Source: Chitinophaga rupis
Lineage (GTDB): Bacteria > Bacteroidota > Bacteroidia > Chitinophagales > Chitinophagaceae
Assembly (NCBI RefSeq): GCF_900109685.1
Contig: NZ_FOBB01000002.1
Span: 1,234,085-1,298,084 of the forward strand
Reading direction: 5' to 3'
DNA length: 64,000 nt
Notes under the pieces: generated by a model
Seen by the model: the letters and a program-made list of their open reading frames with translations, nothing else
Told to the model about the DNA's origin: nothing
Database searches by the model: none
Program-made: the position numbers and the translations under genes
Shown: positions 56,560 to 64,000 of the stretch, piece by piece
Position numbering within the stretch: position 1 is the first letter of the stretch
How the letters are laid out: each line of letters opens with the position of its first letter

Positions 56560-57047
56560 TGCGCTTTTACCCTGAACATCATGCGCTTTTACCCTAAAAT
56601 GTATGCGCTTTTAATAGGAGCTGCACATGGGATTCACATGAGAATCACACGGAGTACGCATGGGAATCACAGGGAGTATGCATGTGCTAATTACGAATTT
56701 TCAATTACGGCCCGCCCAAAGCGGTGCATAGCCTGCCCCGGCAAACGGGGGAATGCCAGTGAAAAGACATTATGGTATGAATAATTACGAATGGAATGCA
56801 GCGGAGAGGATACGGATTACCCTAACGGATGGCCGGTACCTGCCCTGTAATGGGATATTGTAAACTTCAAACAGGATTATTTAACAAGGGTGTAAACCTA
56901 TATCAGGACGAGACCCTCTGTAATTCGTACGTAATTCGTGCGCAATTCGGGTGCAACCCGTGCGCAACCCGTGCCCGGCTTTTCTGTTAAACCTTACAGG
57001 AATACAGGTTAGCTATTTTTTTCTTATCTTCCTGCAAATACTACATC
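56560..57047. other. 488-base gap full of degenerate repeats
   Basis: No gene. It holds ATGCGCTTTTACCCT repeated at the end of mqnA and at 56581 (56560-56612), GGGAATCACAxGGAGTATGCATG words (56626-56686), the 117-bp repeat, and at 56920-56980 words that drift from GTAATTCGTACGTAATTCGT to GCGCAACCCGTGCGCAACCC. Confidence 0.7.
56689..56806. repeat. 117-bp dispersed repeat, copy 3
   Basis: Same unit as at 44926 and 54159. Core reads CCCGCCCAAAGCGGTGCATA and GCCCCGGCAAACGGGG, tail GAATGCCAGTGAAAAGACAT, TATGGTATGAATAATTACG and GGAATGCAGCGGAG. It differs slightly from the others, so it is an older or separately mutated copy. Confidence 0.9.
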
Positions 57048-57710
57048 ATGAAGATCGGTATCCTGGGCAGTGGGGCCGTAGGGCTCACTTTAGGCGCCGG
57101 GTTTGTAGGATTGGGCCACCATGTCATTATTGGAACTCGTAATCCCGCTAAAGAATCATTACAGCAATGGTTAAAGCGGCAGGGCCCTCTTGCCAGCATT
57201 GCACCATTCCGGGAAGCAGCCGCTTCCGGGGAGATCATTATTCTGTGTGTAAGCTGGATTGGCGCTAAAAGCGCTATTGAACAAGCCGGGATCTGGAACT
57301 TTAAAGGCAAGATAGTGGTGGATGTTACTAACCCGCTGGATGGGAAAGGGCCGGATGCGGAAGGCCGCTTATCCTTTGTGAGCGGGCTAAAATCTTCCGG
57401 GGAGCAGATCCAGGCCTGGTTACCGCCGGATACCAGTGTTGTAAAAGCCCTGAGCTGTGTAGGGCATGAGATCATGTTCCAGCATAAGGATAGCAGTGAA
57501 AACCCTACTATGTTTATTTGCGGCAATAACGACGAAGCTAAAAAAGTGGTTACCGATATGCTGCACCAGATGGGCTGGGAAGATGTGGCGGATATGGGAA
57601 AGATCGTGATGAGCCGCTATATAGAACCCCTGGGTATTTTATGGAGCGCTTACGGCTACCGCACAGGGAACTGGAGCCATGCATTTAAGCTGGTAAAGAA
57701 AACAGATTAA
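57048..57710 (+). CDS. NADPH-dependent F420 reductase-like protein
   Basis: 220 residues. Rossmann loop MKIGILGSGAVGLTLGAGFVG and the FNO-family pattern (GTRNPAKE, DVTNPLDGKGPD, then a C-terminal conserved WEDVADMGKIVMSRYIEPL). F420 is unlikely in Bacteroidota, so the protein probably acts on another NADP-linked substrate. Monocistronic. Confidence 0.8.
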   Translation: MKIGILGSGAVGLTLGAGFVGLGHHVIIGTRNPAKESLQQWLKRQGPLASIAPFREAAASGEIIILCVSWIGAKSAIEQAGIWNFKGKIVVDVTNPLDGKGPDAEGRLSFVSGLKSSGEQIQAWLPPDTSVVKALSCVGHEIMFQHKDSSENPTMFICGNNDEAKKVVTDMLHQMGWEDVADMGKIVMSRYIEPLGILWSAYGYRTGNWSHAFKLVKKTD

Positions 57711-57750
57711 ATGTACAGATGATGAATGCAGCATATTATACTGTTAAATA

Positions 57751-57779
57751 AAAATGTCCGGACAGCATCCGGACATTTT
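57751..57779 (+). terminator. Terminator
   Basis: AAAATGTCCGGA (57751-57762) and TCCGGACATTTT (57768-57779), T run after. The stem core AATGTCCGG/CCGGACATT is identical to that of the terminator at 62235. Confidence 0.85.
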
Positions 57780-57801
57780 TATTATTTGCACATCTGCATA
57801 T

Positions 57802-59523
57802 CTAATTCGGTTCCTTCATCTCTTTCACCGATTTCATTTCCCGCACTTTAATATAGAACTGCTTATCTACCTTAAACAGTTTCTGATCTATATAGCTCAG
57901 GTTATCTGTAGCCCAGCGGGTACCGGGGTGAATGAACTGAAAGTTATTTTCGCCCACCGTTACCTTTACCGGCATGTCAAAGTTAGGAATGGAGGATTTC
58001 CAGCGGTGATACAGCACCTGGCCTACAATGCGGTACTGCAGCTCCGGCAGGGTAGTATCGCGCAGGTACTGGTCAAAGGTCTTACGCAGGTCTTTGCCGG
58101 TTTTTGCGCAAATATAACGTTCTATGTCGCTGCCGTTCACGGTTTTGTGCGCAAAATCCGTATTCATACCGCGCAGCAGCTGGCGGAATTCTTCATCATT
58201 ATCAATGATCAGGCGGATCATATGGATCAGCGTACCGCCTTTGTAGTACATATCGCCGGAACCTTCGTTGTTCACGTTATAGATGCCAATAATAGGGCGG
58301 TCGTTCTTAATGTTTTTACGGCAGCCCATCAGGTATTCTGTACCGGCTTCCCTGCCAAACTCACATTCGGTGAACAGGGTTTCGGAATAGTTGGTAAAGC
58401 TTTCATGCACCCACATATCCGCTATGTCGTTGGTGGTAATGTTGTTACCAAACCATTCGTGGCCGCTTTCGTGCACAATAATAAAATCCCATTTCAGCCC
58501 CTGGCCGGTGCCGGAAAGGTCGCGGCCCTTGTAGCCCATCTGGTAACCATTGCCATAGGCCACAGCGCTCTGGTGCTCCATGCCCAGGTGGGGTGCATCT
58601 ACCAGCTTATAGCTGTCTTTATAAAAAGGATATTTCCCGAACCAGTACTCAAAGCACTGCATCATTTTGGGTACTACCTCAAAATGTTTTTTGGCTTTTT
58701 CCAGATTGTAATCCAGCACCCAGTAATCCAGGTCCAGCTTACCGCCTTCGCCGTTATATACATCCTTAAACTCTTTGTAGTAGCCAATGTTCAGGGCTAC
58801 ATCGTAGTTATTAATAGGACTGTTCACCGCCCATACATAGGTAACCGTACTATCGGCATTGGGTATACGCAGTTTCAGGCGGCCGTTGGATACGTCCGTC
58901 AGCTCCTTGGGTACGGTTACGTTTATGTTCATGTATTCCGGCTCATCGCTCTGGTGGTCTTTATTAGGCCACCAAACGCTGGCGCCCAGGCCCTGGCAGG
59001 CAGTAGCTATCCAGGGGCGTCCCAGGGAGTCGCGGGCCCATACCACGCCGCCATCCCAGGGGGCATTAATGGCCTTGCGGGGCTGCCCATGGTAAAACAC
59101 GGTTACTTTACGCTGGGTGCCTTTCTTTTGTGCGTTGGGAAATTTTATGAAGTAGGCATTGCTGTCGCGGTCAAAGGCCAGCTTGGTTTGTTTGGTGATC
59201 TTTAAACTATCAATATCCACCACCACGCTGTCCATGATCATAGGATACTGCAGATCTATCTGCATAACGCTATCCTGCTGCAGCACTTTATAGGTAATGG
59301 TATTATAGCCTTTAAAGGAGCTATCCTGGGGGGTAACGGTTACATACAGGTCGTAACCTATCACGTCCCACCAGGCACGCTGGGGGGTAATAGAACCCCG
59401 GAGGGTGTCCGCATGAGAGAATTTAGTCTGGATCGTCTCTTTAAAATGCGATTTTTGTTGCTGGGCTCCGGCATGCAGCGCCATTATCAAAGCCAATAGA
59501 AACATAGGTATGCCACGCATCAT
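57802..59523 (-). CDS. M1-family aminopeptidase, exported
   Basis: 573 residues with signal peptide (MMRGIPMFLLALIMALHAGA). The zinc motif HESGHEWFGNN with the third ligand 18 residues later (HESFTNYSE) is intact, and GMEHQSAVAYGNGY is the M1 substrate-recognition segment. It should remove N-terminal residues from peptides outside the cytoplasm. It is short of the usual C-terminal domain but complete in the catalytic part. The 483-codon frame on the other strand is a shadow. Confidence 0.92.
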   Translation of the reverse strand: MMRGIPMFLLALIMALHAGAQQQKSHFKETIQTKFSHADTLRGSITPQRAWWDVIGYDLYVTVTPQDSSFKGYNTITYKVLQQDSVMQIDLQYPMIMDSVVVDIDSLKITKQTKLAFDRDSNAYFIKFPNAQKKGTQRKVTVFYHGQPRKAINAPWDGGVVWARDSLGRPWIATACQGLGASVWWPNKDHQSDEPEYMNINVTVPKELTDVSNGRLKLRIPNADSTVTYVWAVNSPINNYDVALNIGYYKEFKDVYNGEGGKLDLDYWVLDYNLEKAKKHFEVVPKMMQCFEYWFGKYPFYKDSYKLVDAPHLGMEHQSAVAYGNGYQMGYKGRDLSGTGQGLKWDFIIVHESGHEWFGNNITTNDIADMWVHESFTNYSETLFTECEFGREAGTEYLMGCRKNIKNDRPIIGIYNVNNEGSGDMYYKGGTLIHMIRLIIDNDEEFRQLLRGMNTDFAHKTVNGSDIERYICAKTGKDLRKTFDQYLRDTTLPELQYRIVGQVLYHRWKSSIPNFDMPVKVTVGENNFQFIHPGTRWATDNLSYIDQKLFKVDKQFYIKVREMKSVKEMKEPN

Positions 59524-59591
59524 ATTCAGAATCGTATTTTGAACCCGAAAGATATTAATTTACAGTGTAAAATGTAAAACCTTACATGTAA

Positions 59592-61244
59592 ATGACGGCT
59601 AACAAACGTAAAAGTACCTCCGTTATTGTATTAATAAATTGTGTTATCTCTGCTTTTACTTTTGTAATGGGCTGCCAGCCGGATCACCGTTCCAATACCC
59701 AGGTATTCCGGTTTAATCACACCGATGGACTATCATCCCTGGACCCTGCTTTTGCCAAAAGTCAGGCAATTATGTGGGCCGTTCACCAGGTATACAGCAC
59801 CCTGGTGGAGCCGGATACCCAAATGGTCATCCGGCCCCTGCTGGCTACCCGCTGGGAGGAGAGCGCCGACCATACCACCTTTACCTTTTACCTGCGGCCG
59901 GATGTATACTTCCATGATAATGATGCTTTTGTGAACGGCAAGGGCCGGCGTATGACGGCGCAGGATGTGGTGTACAGCTTTCGCCGTATTATGGACCCTG
60001 CCACCGCATCGCCAGGGGCCTGGATCTTTAACGGCAAGGTAGATCCAAAAGAGGGTTTCAAAGCGCTGAATGATACTGTGTTCCAGCTAAAGCTGTTACA
60101 ACCTTTTCATCCTATACTGGGGATCCTGAGCATGCAGTACTGCTCTATTGTACCTAAAGAGGTAGTGGAAAAATACGGGGCCGATTTCCGGCGCCATCCC
60201 TGTGGTACCGGGCCTTTCCGGTACTTCGACTGGGACGAGGGGCAGGCCCTGATCCTGCACCGCCACCCGCATTATTTTGAAAAAGATGCGCAGGGAAAAC
60301 CCCTGCCTTACCTGGATGCCGTGAAAATGACCTTCCTGGATAATAAGGCTACTGAGTTCCTGCTGTTCCGCCAGGGGCAGCTGGATTTTATGAACGACCT
60401 GGATGCTTCTTTTAAAGATGAGGTGCTTACCAAAACAGGCCAGCTTAAAAAGGAATGGAACGGTAAGATGGTACTGTCTAAAACACCGTACCTGAATGTG
60501 GAGTACCTGGGTTTTATGCTGGACAGCAGCCAGGCGGCGCTCAAACAATCGCCCACACGGCTTAAAAAAGTACGGCTGGCCATTAACTACGGGTTTGACC
60601 GTACGAAAATGATGACCTACCTGCGCAACAGCATAGGCGTGCCTGCCAATGCGGGTTTTGTGCCCCGTGGCCTGCCTTCTTTTGATGCAGCTAAAGTAAA
60701 AGGCTATACGTACGATCCTGCCCGTGCACGCCAGCTGCTGCAGGAAGCCGGTTTCCCGGAAGGGAAGGGGCTGCCCAGGATACGCCTGCTCACTATCCCT
60801 GTTTATGCAGATCTCTCTAATTATATAGCCAACCAGCTACAGGAGCTGGGTATTCCTGTACAGGTGGAGGTAGTGCAAAAAAGCCTGCTGCTGGAGCAAA
60901 CGGCTAAATCGGCCGCCCTGTTCTTCCGGGGCAGCTGGATAGCCGATTACCCGGATGCCGAAAGCTTCCTGGCGTTCTTTTACGGTAAAAATCCCGCTCC
61001 GCCTAACTACACACGGTATAATAACCCGGACTTTGACAAGCTTTATGAACAGGCCTTGCAGGAAACCAATGACTCCCTGCGCTATGAGCTGTACCGGCAA
61101 ATGGACCAGCTAATAGTACAGGACGCGCCGCTGGTGCCTGTTTTTTATGATGAAGCCGTGCATTTTATACAGCCCAATGTGAAGGGATTGAGGGAAGGAG
61201 GATTGAATATGCTGGAGCTAAGATGGGTGAAGATGAGCCGTTAG
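59592..61244 (+). CDS. Peptide ABC transporter substrate-binding lipoprotein (SBP_bac_5)
   Basis: 550 residues. Lipoprotein signal ending at the Cys of FVMGCQPDH. The family pattern is clear: SSLDPAFAKSQAIMWAVHQV, FTFYLRPDVYFHDNDAF, TAQDVVYSFRRIMDPATAS, GTGPFRYFDWDEGQ and PVFYDEAVHFI. It should capture oligopeptides or similar ligands. No permease or ATPase genes are adjacent, so its transporter is elsewhere or it works as an orphan. Confidence 0.9.
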   Translation: MTANKRKSTSVIVLINCVISAFTFVMGCQPDHRSNTQVFRFNHTDGLSSLDPAFAKSQAIMWAVHQVYSTLVEPDTQMVIRPLLATRWEESADHTTFTFYLRPDVYFHDNDAFVNGKGRRMTAQDVVYSFRRIMDPATASPGAWIFNGKVDPKEGFKALNDTVFQLKLLQPFHPILGILSMQYCSIVPKEVVEKYGADFRRHPCGTGPFRYFDWDEGQALILHRHPHYFEKDAQGKPLPYLDAVKMTFLDNKATEFLLFRQGQLDFMNDLDASFKDEVLTKTGQLKKEWNGKMVLSKTPYLNVEYLGFMLDSSQAALKQSPTRLKKVRLAINYGFDRTKMMTYLRNSIGVPANAGFVPRGLPSFDAAKVKGYTYDPARARQLLQEAGFPEGKGLPRIRLLTIPVYADLSNYIANQLQELGIPVQVEVVQKSLLLEQTAKSAALFFRGSWIADYPDAESFLAFFYGKNPAPPNYTRYNNPDFDKLYEQALQETNDSLRYELYRQMDQLIVQDAPLVPVFYDEAVHFIQPNVKGLREGGLNMLELRWVKMSR

Positions 61245-61344
61245 CTATTAGCTATTGGCTGTTGGCTGTTGGCGGCCGGCAGTGGGCCCAACAGTTGAAA
61301 GCAGGCAGTGGACAGAGGTCCCTGGACCGTTGACTATTTAACAT
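61241..61344. repeat. Word array flush with a stop codon
   Basis: TTAGCTATTAGCTATTGGCTGTTGGCTG starts inside the stop codon of the binding protein; GACAGAGG/CCTGGACCGTTGAC words follow. They have the same ATGGACC flavour as 21775-21906. Confidence 0.55.
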
Positions 61345-61374
61345 TTCATTGCACTGGCTTCCAATATTTTAAAG

Positions 61375-61382
61375 TACCTTTG
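61375..61382 (+). promoter_or_regulatory. Bacteroidota-type -7 element of the desaturase gene
   Basis: TACCTTTG, 34 bases before the ATG at 61417. A TTG at 61349-61351 is 23 bases upstream, slightly long for a -33 element. Confidence 0.5.
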
Positions 61383-61416
61383 ACCTCTAATACTCATTTT
61401 TTAAAGTTAAAGGTTA

Positions 61417-62184
61417 ATGATAGCAATTCTGATCTTCTTCTGTGTGCATTGGTTCTTCTCATTGTTCTTTCACACATTTTTCTTACACCGGTATGCATCT
61501 CACCAGATGTACACCACCAGCAAAGGCTGGGAGCGTGTATTCTACTTTGCCACCTGGTTTTTCCAGGGCTCTTCCTACCTGGTTCCAAGAGCGTATGGTG
61601 TAATGCACCGTATGCATCATGAATATAGCGATACTGAACATGACCCGCATTCTCCCCACTTCTTCAAAGATGTTTGGAGCATGATGGTGCGTACCCGCCA
61701 GATCTATAACGATATTTTAAATCGTAAGAATGTGCCGGATGCTAAGTTCACTGACGAGCCGTTACCGGAATGGGATGCTATGGACCGTGTTGGCGACCAT
61801 ATACTGACCCGCCTGGCATTTGCTTTAAGCTATATTGGTTTTTACGTGGCTTTTGCCCCCAGCTTCTGGTGGTACCTGCTGCTGCCTATCCACTTCCTGA
61901 TGGGGCCTGTACAGGGCGCCGTAGTGAACTGGTGCGGTCACAAGTATGGTTACAGCAACTTTAATAACGGCGACCATTCCAGGAACTCATCTCCCTGGGG
62001 TATTATCCTGTTAGGTGAGCTGTTCCAGAACAACCACCACAAGTTTAAGGACAGTCCTAACTTTGCCAAGAAATGGTTTGAGCTGGATCCTACTTACCCC
62101 GTAATGAAAGTTATGAACTGGGTAGGCATTATTAAGCTGAAGAGTGCCAGAGTGAAAAGGGCTACGTTTAAGGCAGCTGCTTAA
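61417..62184 (+). CDS. Acyl-CoA/acyl-lipid desaturase
   Basis: 255 residues with several membrane helices. The three histidine boxes are visible: HTFFLHRYASHQ, HRMHHEYSDTEHD and NNHHKF, which bind the diiron centre. It introduces a double bond into fatty acyl chains, using O2. Only about 255 residues, shorter than many desaturases but with all boxes. Confidence 0.92.
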   Translation: MIAILIFFCVHWFFSLFFHTFFLHRYASHQMYTTSKGWERVFYFATWFFQGSSYLVPRAYGVMHRMHHEYSDTEHDPHSPHFFKDVWSMMVRTRQIYNDILNRKNVPDAKFTDEPLPEWDAMDRVGDHILTRLAFALSYIGFYVAFAPSFWWYLLLPIHFLMGPVQGAVVNWCGHKYGYSNFNNGDHSRNSSPWGIILLGELFQNNHHKFKDSPNFAKKWFELDPTYPVMKVMNWVGIIKLKSARVKRATFKAAA

Positions 62185-62234
62185 CAATGTGCAGATAGTT
62201 GAATACGTATAGATGCCGAAAGGCTAATAATATA

Positions 62235-62265
62235 AATGTCCGGGTGATCATATCATCCGGACATT
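62235..62265. terminator. Terminator with TGTCCGG stem
   Basis: AATGTCCGG (62235-62243) and CCGGACATT (62257-62265) around GTGATCATATCAT, then TTGTTTT. The stem core matches the terminator at 57751. Confidence 0.85.
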
Positions 62266-62315
62266 TTGTTTTATAATGAATACTTAGATCTTTGGATCTC
62301 TCCATTTGAATATCC

Positions 62316-63503
62316 TCACAGGTAGCTCAGCCATCGCCAGTCCTGGTGCCGTTGCTTATACCCCGCATACCATTTGCACAGCGGGTACATAGCTGCTACC
62401 AGCAGCAGCCAGATCACATATACCGCTGCCAGGGATACCCCGTAATGGCCTTTCAGCTTAGCAGTGTCCGTGATAAAATTATAGGTAAGCATAAAGCGTA
62501 GCGGGTGGCCCATAGCCACGCCAATGATTATACCGATGATATGAATAATGTGAAAGTGCAGCACATAATAAAAGAAGGGTACCCGCCCGAAATACACAAG
62601 CGGGTTGGTGGGCCGGAGGGGCTTATCCGCAATAAACGACAGTAAGAGCAACACCGGTCCCAAAGTAATCAGCGTAAACAATAAGGATGGCGGATACTTC
62701 TGTACATTAAAGAAGATCATGAGCGTTTGCAGGGCATTAGCGCCCGGTTTCCAGGGAGCAGGGTTGCCGTAAACATTGCTATAGCGCAATATTAAGAACA
62801 GTAAAACAGCAGCCAGCCCTATAGCGCGCAGCAGGCGTTTGCGTTTCTGAGGGTCGTAACCCGGGCGGAATAACATGCCCAGCCCATACCCGCAAAGTAA
62901 TACCCCCAGCCAGGCCAGCACAGGGTAACCAATGAAAATAATAAAACCGTTGGTAGGAAGCATGTTGGGAACATTTACAAAGCTCCAAAGCACCTGCGCC
63001 ACAGAGCCCGGCGCAAACCGGATCCCATCCAGCGCATTATGACCCAAAACAATGATCAGGCCCAGCGCCGGCAGCAGGCGTTCCGGTAGGTAAATGAGCA
63101 GCGCAAGTATCATCATACTCACACCTATGGCAGACAGTACGCCAAATAGCATCGTGTTAGGTGAAAAAGACCAGCCAAAACTCATGATCACCATATCCAC
63201 AAATACCAGCCACAAGCCGCGGGTAAGCAGGAACCGGGACAGCGCCGGTTTGGTACGCCGGGTACCCATGAGGTAAGCGGATGCACCGGCCAGCATCACA
63301 AATGTAGGCGCGCAAAAATGTGTGATCCAGCGGGTGGCATAAAGCAGCACAGTGGTTTTGGTTTCATCCAGCGGGTTAAAGAACAGGACATCTGCATGTA
63401 ACAGGTCGCGGACATGATCCAGCGCCATAATGAACATTACCAAGCCCCGCAGGAGATCAATAGATACATTGCGTGGAGAAGCAGGGATAGCAGTAGTTGT
63501 CAT
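62316..63503 (-). CDS. DUF1624/HGSNAT-like membrane protein
   Basis: 395 residues with about ten helices. The opening SIDLLRGLVMFIMALDHVRDLL and the spacing of the first loops match the heparan-glucosaminide acetyltransferase-like domain (DUF1624). Members are thought to acetylate or otherwise modify periplasmic sugars with a cytoplasmic donor. The substrate is unknown. Monocistronic. Confidence 0.85.
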   Translation of the reverse strand: MTTTAIPASPRNVSIDLLRGLVMFIMALDHVRDLLHADVLFFNPLDETKTTVLLYATRWITHFCAPTFVMLAGASAYLMGTRRTKPALSRFLLTRGLWLVFVDMVIMSFGWSFSPNTMLFGVLSAIGVSMMILALLIYLPERLLPALGLIIVLGHNALDGIRFAPGSVAQVLWSFVNVPNMLPTNGFIIFIGYPVLAWLGVLLCGYGLGMLFRPGYDPQKRKRLLRAIGLAAVLLFLILRYSNVYGNPAPWKPGANALQTLMIFFNVQKYPPSLLFTLITLGPVLLLLSFIADKPLRPTNPLVYFGRVPFFYYVLHFHIIHIIGIIIGVAMGHPLRFMLTYNFITDTAKLKGHYGVSLAAVYVIWLLLVAAMYPLCKWYAGYKQRHQDWRWLSYL

Positions 63504-63674
63504 GCTGCAGGTAGGTTTGCTTTAAGTTAGGGATTCAGCATAAATAATTGCTGATTATTATGACGAAGGGCGAGCGGATAAGAATAATCACACTGAGGAT
63601 CAGATTGTTACAAGCAGCTGGCCGGTGGCTGAGGCAGCGGAACAAGTTATCAACCTAATATATGTCGTTATTTA

Positions 63675-63682
63675 TATATTTG
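63675..63682 (+). promoter_or_regulatory. Bacteroidota-type -7 element
   Basis: TATATTTG fits TAnnTTTG, 17 bases before the ATG at 63700. No clear -33 element. Confidence 0.45.
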
Positions 63683-63699
63683 TGTGTATAGACTAAATA

Positions 63700-64000
63700 A
63701 TGCTGAAAGACATTTATCAATCCAGGATCAACATAGGTCATTTATTCAGTATTAATGCGGTTGCATTTGTGATGACCTTTATTGTGCTATATGTAATAGT
63801 GTTAATTGAGATCGCATTGGTATTTAACTCGTCGTTACCGGTTAACTGGGCCTACTGGATAGGGCAGATCTACTGGTTTTCGCCAGCCATGACGCTTTAC
63901 CCGGTTATTTATTACAAAATGAAAAGGCATTATAAGCAGGATAATTCTGCAAAAGCCAAAAGTTATTTAGTGGCATTTGCCATAGTGGTATTAAGCACAG
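63700..64000 (+). CDS. Membrane protein, N-terminal part only
   Basis: About 100 residues before the window edge: MLKDIYQSRINIGHLFSINA, then a helix (VMTFIVLYVIVLIEIALVF), a Trp-rich loop and another helix. No family is identifiable from this part. The frame is open to the end. Confidence 0.6.
   Translation, partial: MLKDIYQSRINIGHLFSINAVAFVMTFIVLYVIVLIEIALVFNSSLPVNWAYWIGQIYWFSPAMTLYPVIYYKMKRHYKQDNSAKAKSYLVAFAIVVLST

Noticed and set aside
57048..57710. True F420-dependent enzyme
   Set aside because: F420 is not expected in this kind of bacterium; only family resemblance is claimed.
57754..59205. 483-codon open frame on the plus strand opposite the M1 peptidase gene
   Set aside because: It is the mirror of a well-supported gene with complete catalytic motifs and has no recognisable protein features.

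Overview
The window is bacterial chromosome, most likely from a Bacteroidota organism of the Chitinophaga type. The signs are the protein families present, several Bacteroidota-type -7 promoter elements (TAnnTTTG), many small lipoproteins with the C-K-K/C-S-K-D style of start, a LytTR two-component pair, a futalosine-pathway gene and GH99-like and GH172 enzymes. No rRNA, tRNA, CRISPR array, integrase or transposase was recognised. About 55 genes are supported; the first and last are cut by the window edges.

Layout. 1-6.2 kb: tail of an RND efflux adaptor, a GH99-like lipoprotein with a beta/gamma-crystallin tail, a metallophosphoesterase, a TetX-like flavin monooxygenase with an AraC regulator, and a PAP2 phosphatase. 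6.4-12.4 kb: a complete urease operon ureABC-ureEFGD followed by a likely nickel permease. 12.5-14.4 kb: a fluoride riboswitch controlling a CLC-F fluoride/proton antiporter. 14.4-19.2 kb: nitrilase-family hydrolase, AraC regulator with divergent quinone-oxidoreductase-like gene, small lipoprotein and aldo/keto reductase. 19.6-25.1 kb: trehalose module (fused OtsA-OtsB, GH15 enzyme, glucokinase). 25.1-27.9 kb: a small accessory island with a papain/C39-like protein, a tail-collar protein and two unrecognised proteins. 28-30.5 kb: TPR sensor kinase, apparently frameshifted in its signal peptide, and a LytTR regulator. 30.6-37.4 kb: AsmA-like protein, small lipoprotein, DPP4-like peptidase, DinB-like protein. 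37.4-42.2 kb: an apparent ergothioneine operon coding, in order of transcription, for an ABC ATPase, a permease-binding-protein fusion, EgtB and EgtD. 42.3-52.8 kb: flavin disulfide oxidoreductase, VIT-like protein, ornithine aminotransferase, acyl-CoA-binding protein with a frameshifted lipoprotein, LepA, Dph6-like ATPase, DUF6580 protein, ManA and YraN. 52.9-64 kb: GH172-like protein, PurB, MqnA, an F420-reductase-like protein, M1 peptidase, peptide-binding lipoprotein, fatty acid desaturase and two membrane proteins.

The two most unusual things are these. First, the binding-protein half of the transporter in the ergothioneine operon appears circularly permuted: the part that is normally C-terminal precedes the part that is normally N-terminal. 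Second, many intergenic gaps hold long palindromes whose two arms are built from short degenerate words (for example AATTCGT, AATTATTCATT, GCTTTCT, TGCACATC, ATGGACC). Each gap uses its own word, the arms often bracket an ordinary terminator, and they lie flush against start or stop codons. One of them, a perfect 32-bp inverted repeat, sits inside the urease operon and overlaps the ureF start codon.
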